Shown piece after piece: positions 48,910-58,835 of a stretch of DNA of 64,000 bases (position 1 is its first letter; every line of letters starts with the position of its first letter). The position numbers were made by a program, and so were the translations under genes. The notes beneath the pieces were generated by a model. It saw nothing but the letters and a program-made list of their open reading frames with translations. It did no database searches and was not told the origin of the DNA. Source of the DNA: Rotaria sp. Silwood1 (taxonomy: Eukaryota; Rotifera; Eurotatoria; Philodinida; Philodinidae). The DNA lies in the NCBI GenBank assembly GCA_905250075.1, contig CAJNOP010000001.1, positions 6,281,126-6,345,125 of the forward strand, written 5' to 3'.

Positions 48910-50786
48910 TCTTCTTCAATAATGGTAGATGATTATTTGATATCAACTAGTATAGAAATACTTCTCCCTGCTCTCTTCTTTTATGTGTTCTTGAAGAAAA
49001 TGTACTATCGTGATATAGATGTGACTTTCAATGTTTAAAAGCAGTCAATGAGACGTCAGATTGGAAAGCCTAACAGATCAATGCAGAACGCAAGAAAAAA
49101 AAGAAGAAGAGAGCGAAAAAAGAATCTTGAAACAAATGGTTGGCCTTGGAATAATTGTACTAAGGATAATAACAATAAGTATAAATTATGCAGTTTAATT
49201 TAAATATTTGTAGAATATGTTGAAATTTTCAACCTTTAAGAATTCTATTGATATATTCATATTTTGTTTTTTGTTAATGTTTGTGTTGAAATAAAAGTAG
49301 ACACTTAGTCACAAATGATTTCTTGTTGCTGATAATGAACGCATCGTTAAAGATGGAAGATTTCATATTGTAATTATTCTTACTATAATTATTTCAAGCT
49401 ATACATTTACTTATTAATTATACTGATATTGCAGTATTAAATACTTGAAAGTTTGTTTTCTATCCTTATTTATATTAACAGTTATGTTATTAGAAGTATT
49501 AGTGAAAGATGCTTCGTCTGCTGTTTAGCTTGAAGATATTATTAATCGATAGAGCTTCGAATTCTACATGCATGAGGTTTCACTCCAATTCATTTGCTTT
49601 AACAAAAAAATCTTTGATAAAAAAACCAAATACCATTTTGAACATTCCAATTCAAGCTAGTCCAAGCCATTGTATACCACTATTGCTCACCCCCATCCAG
49701 ACCTCAAAAAGAAAGCTGTTTTTTTACAAGAAAAAAGTTATCGAAGTCATTCTTCGATATATCTGCATTTATTCGACTTATGTTTGCGTCCTGATTGGTG
49801 TTCAATGAATCTTTCGTTCTCTTTTCTGCGAACTGTCTGTCCTTATATATAATTAATGAAATGAATGTTACATATGGATTGCGCAATAAGTCATGTTTCT
49901 TTTGGTTAGGTTCTATTTCGTCGAAAGCTTGAGGATGTAGCTTTGAGCGAACGAAACGTTCACATCTGCATCCATACACACCCTCAATCAATTTCTTTAG
50001 AAAAATTATTGTTTAAGACATTCAAAGGAATTAAGCTATTTGATTTGATCCAGCTTTTTTTTCATTACGATTTAGTTTTTCGACGAAACAGGTAAATCAA
50101 TTAAGATTTTGATAAAACAGATATTCAGTTGAACGGTAGCAGTGGTGGCTGAAACTTATTGATGAATTTTTAAAAGTCTCTTGGTTTCGACAAATTTTGA
50201 CATGTAAAAGAGAAAACGATGGTATAGAACTTATTAACAAGAACCGATTTACGACGTGGAAAGTTTTAAAAGATCAAACATATATTTTTGCGTTGCGGTA
50301 CCTGAAGTCTTCAGCAATTATTTCGAACATTGACAACACCGGTTGATATATCTACAGAAGTCTTCGGTCATCAACGACGCTTATGGCTTAGTCAATCGGC
50401 CTACACCTCTACTTGCAGTATTGTTTTATGAACTTTGTAGGAAAAAAAATATATATAAAATAATTTTCAGTGGTCTTCATCAGTATAAATAATTATACAT
50501 GAATATACTACTATATTTTTTTGCATTAGGGTCAGAATTGATTGCTAGTTGTAAAAATTTTCTTGTTCTTGTTTCTCTATGATATTATGATAATGAAAGG
50601 AGATAACGTTAAAGATATTCAATTTAATCGTAACAATATACTTTCTATGATTCTTTTTTTATCTATCAACAGAAAAATCATTTTCACTTGACAATAGATG
50701 TAACTATAGAATGGTTTTAGGTTAATTTAAAATAGTGTTTAATATTTGAAATATATTTAAATTTCTTTTTATTAATGAATCCGTTA
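48910..50786. other. Intergenic, no gene seen
   Basis: The first ~60 bp still match carboxylase intron 11 (to about 48965), marking the right end of the duplicated block. The rest is AT-rich. Overlapping ORFs on both strands at 49509-49991 (the minus one includes KLHPQAFDEIEPNQKKHDLL) were not recognised and lack splice context. Confidence 0.4.
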
Positions 50787-53124
50787 TTAATTCCAAAAGG
50801 AAATTTTCTTTTTAAGCCAATACCAAGCTCGATTAAACCAATTTAGAGTTTTCGGTGTTATTTGAATAGTAATTGTTGTACCATTTTTTGTTGATGTCGT
50901 TGTTGAAAACTCGTAATAATTTCGACTAGTTGCTGTCCATGTTAATGAATCAGCTGGTGATACCTTGATAACATTACCATGTGGATAATTTAAATCTTCA
51001 TTTATATACACAATTGTTGGCTGTTTAATATCTGTATTAATATTGAAATCTAACACAAAATTACACGATATTGGTTCAAAGTACATAAATATTGGTTGAC
51101 CTTATTAAAGAAAAATAATTACAATAAAAAAGAACCAAACAAGCAACAATAATAAATAATACCGGCAATGGCTTGTGCATATGATCGTGAAAGTGCTTTT
51201 ACTTTATTCACTTCTAATTCACCATCTTCAGTATAGAATGATTCGGCTGTTGCTGGACTTGCTGCTGTTGTCAAATCTTGATATTTTTTGAATTGCCAAT
51301 ATGACCAGCCTAAATAAATGAGACAAAAATATAATTACTTGTTGTTTTTTTTTTGAAGACTAGGGATGTCATTATTCAAGTTTACTTTGCAAAAATTCAT
51401 CGGCTAATCCTGTTATTCGATGAATTTCTTTAATGCCTTCTGTAGAATTAATTAAAGCACCAAATTCTGTTAACATCATTCCACCGAATTTCTTTTTCTT
51501 AGCTTCTTGATACCGTAAAGCAATAAGTAGCGCATCATCTATATCACAAATAACATCGGATTTCGGATCACCTTGTTTTGTAACATCAATACAATAAACA
51601 TGATAGCTAAATGCTTGGCGATCATTATAATCAACACCACCAGGTCCTTCTTTAAGTCCTGTTTGAAAAAGATCTGCAACACATGGTTCAAAAAATATAA
51701 TATGCTTATCATCGACTTGACGAATAACTTCATGTAATTTTTTATACATAGGTGCTAAATAAATTCGATCAACATCTCCTACTTCAATGACTTCAGCAAG
51801 TTCAGGAAATGATGGTTCATTAAGTAATTCATAACCAAGAACAGAGGATCGATTAACAAATGTATTGGCAACAGTTCGCCAAAAAGAAGCAAATGAATCA
51901 AGTGTACCATTGCCATTTGTATATCTTTAAGATAATATGTATATATATATATTAAATTAGATAAAAGATCTGTAAGGTATCAGAAATGGAAAATTAAAAT
52001 AGAAACTTTCTTTTGTTTCTATATCTTCAGATGGAGAATGATGAGTTGACCAAGCAGATATGCATTGTCAATTTTTTTGAATAATTTTTTCTTTATGGGA
52101 ATATTTTCAATTTATTTTTAGATAACCTGCTGTTTNNNNNNNNNNNNNNNNNNNNNNNNNNNNNNNNNNNNNNNNNNNNNNNNNNNNNNNNNNNNNNNNN
52201 NNNNNNNNNNNNNNNNNNNNNNNNNNNNNNNNNNNATAAATGAGTTTCTCACATTTAGTTTTTCACGCTAAATCTGAAATAGACCGTTTTTTTCGATTCA
52301 AAAGAAATGAAAAAATCAAAAATTTGTCGATAATCGAAAATTAATCTATTTTTCACAAAACAGCAGGTTATCTAAAAATAAATTGAAAATATTCCCATAA
52401 AGAAAAAATCATTCAAAGAAATTGACAATGCACATCTGCTTGATCAACTTATCATTCTCCATCTGAAGATATAGAAACAAAAGAAAGTTTCTATTTTAAT
52501 TTTCCATTTCCGATACCATACTTACAGCATTTTAAATCCATGTACAACAGCTTCAGCAAAATAATATTCAAAAAACGGATGTTTGAGACATTCATCAAGT
52601 TTTGGATAACCTGTATCAGGTTCTCGTGTCATATTAGGAGCAATCGGAAATGGAAATTCTTTAACTGTTGAATCGCCTAATTTTTGTGCTATCCAATCAG
52701 GTACACCTTCACCACAAAAGTATCTTGAGAAAACATCTTGATGACAATCAAGTAATGCATAAATGCCTTTATTTTCCATCATTTGTATAGCTGTTGATAA
52801 TTGTGAAAGATAGTCTTGATTAATATTATCATCTGATTTTGGATTTACACCCATCCATGATGTATAAAAACGAATAACATTAAAACCCCATTGATGTAAA
52901 TTATTTAAATCATCATCCGTTAAAGAATTTTGTGGATCAAAATGAGTTAAATCTGGTAGATAAGGTGGAACTTTATAAACAACATTAACACCATGAAATA
53001 TACGTACACGACCATATTCATCAATAAAATGTTGAGTATTTAGATCAACTTTAATACGCGATAATTCACTATGACTACGAACAATAAAAAAACTGAAAAA
53101 GAACAGATGAGTGATATGCAGCAT
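50787..53124 (-). CDS. Endoglycoceramidase (GH5 glycolipid hydrolase), four exons
   Basis: Cleaves the glycan-ceramide bond of glycosphingolipids, probably secreted or digestive. Exons 53124-52526, 51924-51386, 51309-51163 and 51100-50787 join in frame to 532 aa. A signal peptide (MLHITHLFFFSFFIVRSHS) leads into RVRIFHGVNVVYKVPPYLPD, GFNVIRFYTSWMGVNP and YALLDCHQDVFSRYFCGEGVPDW, all typical of this GH5 subgroup. The acid/base is Glu236 in ELLNEP and the nucleophile Glu353 in MLTEFGAL, close to Glu233/Glu351 of Rhodococcus EGCase II as I recall them. SWSYWQFKKY follows, then a beta-sandwich tail ending WYWLKKKISFWN. Length agrees with the family. Intron 1 (52525-51925) holds a palindrome interrupted by the assembly gap, but no coding sequence appears lost because the exon phases fit. 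Known animal members are mainly cnidarian, so origin is open. Confidence 0.93.
51974..52516. repeat. Palindrome in endoglycoceramidase intron 1, split by the gap
   Basis: The left arm (51974-52135), including GTTTCTATATCTTCAG and AACCTGCTGTTT, is complementary to 52355-52516 (AAACAGCAGGTT, CTGAAGATATAGAAAC) at well over 90 percent. The centre falls in or beside the run of Ns. The outer ends are GGTATCAGAAATGGAAAATT and its mirror ending GATACC. It is a long hairpin-forming insertion that probably caused the assembly break. Confidence 0.88.
52136..52235. other. Assembly gap (100 Ns)
   Basis: Exactly 100 N, the conventional filler for a gap of unknown size. It lies within the loop side of the palindrome in endoglycoceramidase intron 1, so the true missing length may differ. 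Confidence 0.99.
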
Positions 53125-53331
53125 TTTGGTTTTAACATATACGTAGAACAGTAGTATTTATATCTATTATTACATATACATATGGTATTTATTCTCATAT
53201 CATGTACATGCTCGTCTGAGTATATAAAATGTTTTATAAAGAATGAAATAAATAATAAAAACATCTGTGGAACATAGCTATGCATCTAGATCAACAAATA
53301 TTTTATTGGCTATTTTCTTTTTCTTTATTAT

Positions 53332-55638
53332 TTATTCTAGTTGATTATCATCATCATTTTCTTCTTCTTCAAATAATTTTGTTTGAATTTCTTGTTGTTG
53401 AATTTGACGTTTAAGCATTTTTTCTTGACGCATTTTCATAGCAAATTCCAAAGCTATTTGAGCATTTTTATCAATAATATTATTCATATCTTGTTGCCAT
53501 TTGTTTGTTATTTCTTGAAATTGTTGACGAAAAATTGTTTGTTGATAACAATTTGCATAATTTTCACGTATATAATTAATTAATTCAGTTTTTAATTTTT
53601 GTGAAGCAAAACTTGATTTAAGAGCGTTTTCATTTAGCCATTGCATCTACACAAGAATTAATTAATAGAAATTCTAATAACGAGTGATCGGAAAATTTGT
53701 AAACAAGATGTTTGTACACTTTTGACCCACAAGAAAATATATTCGACAAGTCAATAGCGATCAGTCTAAACCAGAATTTTCTGACCTTCTCGAATATCGA
53801 CTAAGAAATGTTGTTTCAGTTCTTGTTCGAGAATAATGAAATAATCTTTGAAAAGACTCAAGTGATCTAGAGTTTGAGACTCGTCGAAAATGCCTTCAAG
53901 AAGATCAAGATGAACAAATATGTTCATGGGAAACATCGGCCCACAAGTTTCATCCAATCTAATTTGTTGGAGTTGTCAAAGATGATTTCACTACTCTCAA
54001 GCAAAAGCTCAAAATATAAAAATTTCTAAGCCTATATTGAAAGAGAACATCGTAACTCATAGCTTTGTGACTCGTTGAAAATACTTTCTAGCAGATTAAA
54101 ATTTAATAAACATTTTGTCCAAAAACTTTTCAATGACCCGTTATCTAAACAACAATAAACTCACATGTTCACAAGTGAAAAAATTTTTATTTTGTTCAAG
54201 AAGATTTTTATAAATAATTGATAAACTCTGTTTGAATTTCAATGGAGAAAATGATGTAATGGAATAATTAATCAATTCAGATTGTAAATAATTGATTATA
54301 TTAAATGATGTTAACTCATTAGATTCTTGTGCATTTGTCGAAGTATTTAATGAACTTGTTGATTGATATTTTCGTTTTTTTCCAATTTTTGATAAAATAT
54401 TATTAATTTGAGAATTAGCAATTGTGTAAGCATTCGATATTGGACACAAAACAAGATGAATACCATGTTTTATTAAAATATTTTCGATATGTTTTGATGA
54501 TAAAATTATTTCATATGCTTCACATAATCTTTCAATATTTAAACCTTTAATAACATTCTCAATTAATTGTAGATCTTTATAATTATTCATGCTTGCTTGA
54601 TATCTTATATGATAATAACGTAAAATTTTGATATATTTATAAAAATCATGCCAATATTTTCGACAATCATCTTCTTCACCATAAAAATCAATACCAACAA
54701 TTTCATTAGGATAATTATGAGCAAGACAAATGAATTGATTCAAATGTTTTACATTATTCCAATTACAACCTTTAAAAATAATTTTGATTACAAAGAAAAA
54801 TAGCAAACAATATTTCTCTTACTAAGAATAATTTTTATATGAATAGGTAAAAGATTAATGTTATATTGTAAACAAGATTTCATTGTTGTTCTATCTAGAG
54901 TTGTATTTGATTCTGTTAACGTATCTATTTCATCATAGACATGATTAATAGATGTAAGGAAACGAATACAATCAATGATAACTTCCTGAAAATATCTTTC
55001 AATAAAAATTAGATTGTTTTCTTTTTTACGTGTTTTTTTAGAACAATTTACTATAACATCTTTGAGTTGTATATTAGAAATATTATTTTCAAAATTGAAT
55101 ACATCAGGTCGAAAAAGAATTTCTGTATATATAATACGTTGTTGTCGTTGATCATTAATAAGTTCTTGAAATATTCGTTTTAATAGACAATGATCATTCT
55201 AAGATAGAACAATTATTAATATCAGAGGTTTCCTTTTTAACATAAAGTTACTTGAAAAATTTGAGCAATCATTTGTTCATCATTATTAAAATGAATACCT
55301 TTAGATAGTGCTAGTTGTTTTAGTGTTCGTTCTCGTATAGCACCATGTAATAAAAGATTTAGTTCTATTTTAGGATTATGTTCCGAAGGTTCAAATGCAT
55401 TTAACCAATCCAAATGACAACGTGTCTGTAATTCTGCTTTAAGTTCATGAACATGATCTATTAATTGTTTTGTATAAAGCTCTTCAGATATGTAATCAGA
55501 TGATGATGATGGATTTGTGAATATACTTGAATCACCTGTTAAAAAACTTGCTGGATCAGTATTTATTGAGTCATTTGAAGCCATTTGTGTTTGTGAATCA
55601 TTTTCTGCAAGATTAAAATCGTTACTATTGGTATTCAT
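53332..55638 (-). CDS. Adenosine-deaminase-fold pseudoenzyme, four exons
   Basis: Exons 55638-55252, 55198-54823, 54769-54165 and 53646-53332 join in frame to 560 aa. The whole ADA domain can be aligned from memory to human ADA: NPKIELNLLLHGAIRERTL to KVELHVHLDGSIKPETI, IVGIDFYGEED to VVAIDLAGDE, NIERLCEAYE to KTERLGHGYH, LVLCPISNAYT to FEICPWSSYLT, YSITSFSPLKF to YSLNTDDPLIF, and WLNENALKSSFAS to LNINAAKSSFLP. Every catalytic or metal residue is replaced: His15 and His17 by Asn94 and Leu96, Asp19 by His98, His214 by Gln312, Glu217 by Met315, His238 by Glu338, Asp295 and Asp296 by Phe and Ser. A Ser/Asn-rich N-terminus of about 85 residues, a KKRKYQSTSS-containing insert (possible NLS) and an acidic EEEENDDD tail are added. 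The frame is intact, so a structural or binding role is more likely than deamination. It begins a same-strand pair with endoglycoceramidase, 207 bp apart. Confidence 0.8.
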
Positions 55639-56509
55639 CGAATTTGATGACTAACTCATTTGAGGTCTCTATTATCATAAAACATCTATATTCGATAAAT
55701 ATCTTGATAAACAAATAAACTTGGCGCTTCATAAACTTAAATGAGATTAACTTATATCTCTATCACATGATTAAGGATTAATTGAAATGAAATCGTATTA
55801 TCAAAGTTCATCTATAATATATTCAGTCAAAGTTATCGAGAGGTACAAAATTGACTACATAATTATTATTCATCTATTCAAAACATATTCTTACGTCGTC
55901 TTCTTATATATTAATTATAGTCAAATTTTTACCTATTTAATATACTTTGATGTTGTTTTGTATTTGTATCCGTCATAAGCTTGAATAGTCTCATGTATAT
56001 TATTACTACTTGTTCCTTTTTTATCCGCTACGGACATTTTGATTTGATTATTATCCGTATATTGCTGAATGTATAAATCTCATCTTTATATATAAATGTT
56101 TTCATATGAAAAAAACAAAGATAATGATCTTTTCTTATAGATATTTAATTGATATACCTATGTTGTTTTATTCCCGGATTTGATTTACATATTCTTTTGC
56201 ACATTTCCTTCTTATTCAAGTTTTACACTAAAATGATGACCTATTCCACCATTCCTAATCAAATATCTATGCAATCAGATAATGAAAATGATGTTTAATA
56301 TTATTGATAAATTTGCTAAATTTAGAAAATTTTCTTTGCTAATTTTATTTAATTTAAGTGTGATTAAGTTGAAAAAAACGATCGGCTCCTTCTTCGTGTT
56401 CCAAACTATCGTTGGAACAAGGTAAAATTTATGATATAACTGTGTCGAAAGCAATTAGACTCGATTGGATTTATGTATTTAACAAACTGACGTAACATTA
56501 CAAGTGCAT
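55639..56509. other. Intergenic, upstream of the ADA-like gene
   Basis: AT-rich, no supported gene. The promoter of the minus-strand ADA-like gene should be at its left end. From about 56380 rightward, faint coding-like blocks begin that belong to the decayed gene copy. Confidence 0.4.
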
Positions 56510-57220
56510 TTTGCTCTTTATATTCAATCAGATTCTTAAGCAAGTTTAGATAATCTTAGATATGGTGATCATATTTTACAAGTAAATAGAACCAATATGA
56601 CAAATTTCGAATATAAACATGTGCTTGCATTAATGTAATAGAATGATTCCAATCATTTTTAGAGTAGCAAATGATCCAAAATATTTATAAGCATTACATA
56701 AACCAATAGCTATTGTTGAAGAAAAAGTACCAAGTATTTTCAAAGACAAAAATTAAACAAGAAAAAAACACAAAATTAATCTAAATTTGATTTAAAACCT
56801 TTTATAGAATAAAGTGAAGAAGAAAATGGTTATTATCTGAATAATCAATGACCAAGTCGATTCGAATTTTAAAAAAAACGAACATCTATTCATGGATATC
56901 ACAATATCATCAATACAAAATGGTATCTTTATGAAATATTTTATACAAGTCAAATTTATGAAAAAAATAATGAAGATCCATTCAAAGCTAATTTATATCA
57001 TTACACCATAGTAAAATTTATGATGATTATTAGGTTAATATTGAAATATCAACAACATCATCATGTCATCGACGAAGTTAAAGAAACATTATCTACTTAT
57101 CGAATAGATTTTCGTGAACATAATTTTATTATAATTGTTGGTGAAATAAATGTAAAAAGAATGATACGTGATGATATTAAAATTATAAGGCAAGAAATTG
57201 ACATTCGCATCAATTGATGT
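56510..57220 (+). pseudogene. Decayed PDZ-type gene copy
   Basis: At 56510-56635 one frame reads like the second half of a PDZ domain, LRYGDHILQVNRTNMTNFEY, following the usual alpha-A/GD-x-IL-x-VN pattern, with a stop (TAA) just upstream inside the domain. Further right, in other frames, come coding-like blocks WYLYEIFYTSQIYEK (about 56920) and IDFREHNFIIIVGEINVKRM (57100-57170). Stops and frame changes separate them. I do not recognise the blocks after the PDZ part. It looks like a degraded copy of a host scaffold-protein gene, with the intact relative elsewhere if it exists. Confidence 0.4.
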
Positions 57221-58255
57221 TGAACTCAATGTTTTATCAAAATTCAGATATTGCAAGATATAAAGCATTACAAGAAAAGCGTTTTGATTGATTGGTCAAA
57301 TATGAGGTTTAAAAAAGATCATTTATAGCTTTTTTGGTTGAAATAATGAAATATCGCTTGTCCGGCTAACGGTCAACCAGCACGATTAAAGTTGAGGACT
57401 GAAATTCTCAGAAAGAAAATGTGTGGTTGTATTTATTTAAAGTTCTTAAGTAGGTTTTCACATATTCTGCATCGACCTGTCGGGTTTATTTTTCAAAAAT
57501 ACGAAAAGAAATGATAGTTTTCAATCAAGATGGCGCATGATTGATTGAAAATAGCTTGAAAATGCACTTTTGCCGTTTATCATATTTCAGTCATTATTTT
57601 GTTTCTCGTAAAATCCGACATATTAGTACCTATATTGATTCTAAATCTCCAGTTTAGCACCGGCATATTACCTTATGTTCTTGTCAAGGTTGTAAAAATA
57701 GCATTTTTACAAATCTTCACGAAGCCGAATGAGTGCGTTATGGTAATGTCTGATGTATAGTTCAACAGCAACATAGCATTTTTCCAAAACTCCTGTTTTC
57801 ATTAGATAGATCGGGCTCTCAGCTACAAACTTGCTGTCAATCATATGACTTCCTCATTTAAGAATTCGTAGAAAATTTACCATTTCTGACATCGCCGAAG
57901 AAAGGAGGGCCTTTTTCGTGAGTGCGTTACCGGCATGTATTTTTCTTATAAAATACGCGAATCATATAGTCAATGTAGATGAAATTTTCAGACATTAAAC
58001 AATTTCATAGTATCCATCAATGCACAAAATTTCGAGGCTCTAAGCTTAGTTATTTCCGAGAAATTGAGATTGAAACTTGCCAAAACGTGAGTGCGTTACC
58101 TGTGGACAAGTCAAATAATAGATGTTTCAACTACTCTTTTGATTATTATTTATGATTGTGATTAAAGATAACGTCGTTTTTTCTTTTGTTCCCCATGTTT
58201 TATTGTGACATTTCTTTTAAATTACAAGTTGAAAAATTTTGCTTTTTGTGCATAT
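57221..58255. other. Intergenic with a recurring 11-mer
   Basis: No gene seen. GAGTGCGTTA(C/T) recurs at about 57732, 57920 and 58088 at spacings near 170-190 bp, each followed by different sequence. Blocks like AAATTTCGAGGC...GAGAAATT loosely recall the palindrome family at 25 and 36 kb. This may be an old degenerate repeat. Confidence 0.35.
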
Positions 58256-58835
58256 ACAGGGTGCCTGAAAAGCAATTCCCTATTTTAAAATCTTGATTAC
58301 TCTCAAACAATAAAAGATATTGTAACGATTTTTCTACTGTCTTCCGTCATGTATCATGCGGTTTTGTTGTAGATGAAACACACCGATTGGTTGTTTGACT
58401 CTCTAAGATCCAGTCCACATTTCGTTTTGACAATATTTGAAAAAACTCATTATTTTGCGTAGTTTATTATTCTTGTAGTAGAACCTGAGTGTGGGTGTGG
58501 ATGTGCGTATGGGTGTGGGATGTGCATATGGGTGTATATGTGGAGTTGTGATGTGTGTTTGGACAATGCAAGAATATTTACCTAAACCGACACACCAGCA
58601 TCCTGGGTTCTAGTACAAGAATAATAAACTACACAAAATAATAAGTTTTTTCAGATATTGTCAAAACCAAATTCGAACTGGATCTTAGAGAGCCAAACGA
58701 CCAATCGGTTTGTTTCATCTACAACAAAACCTCATGACACATAACGCAAGACAGTGAGAAAATCGTTACAATATCTTTTATCGTTTGAGAGTTATGAAGG
58801 ATTTAAAATAGGGAGCTACTTTTCAGACACCCTGT
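58256..58835. mobile_element. Palindromic MITE with Tc1/mariner-like ends
   Basis: 580 bp starting ACAGGGTGCCTGAAAAG and ending CTTTTCAGACACCCTGT, with complementarity continuing through both arms (ATAGGGAGC/ATTCCCTAT, AACGATTTT, CCAATCGG, TAATAAACTACACAAAAT). ACAGGGTGTC-type termini are common in Tc1/mariner relatives. The target duplication is not clear. The loop holds a degenerate GTGTGGGTGTGGATGTG tract at 58489-58555. No transposase ORF. Confidence 0.75.

Noticed and set aside
49509-49991. Overlapping plus and minus ORFs, the minus one with KLHPQAFDEIEPNQ
   Set aside because: No recognisable domain, no splice signals fitting a longer model, and both strands open through AT-rich sequence.
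53647-54164. 63-aa ORF (53766-53957) within the third intron of the ADA-like gene
   Set aside because: Not needed to keep the ADA-like frame, no similarity seen, and the splice sites used on either side are good.
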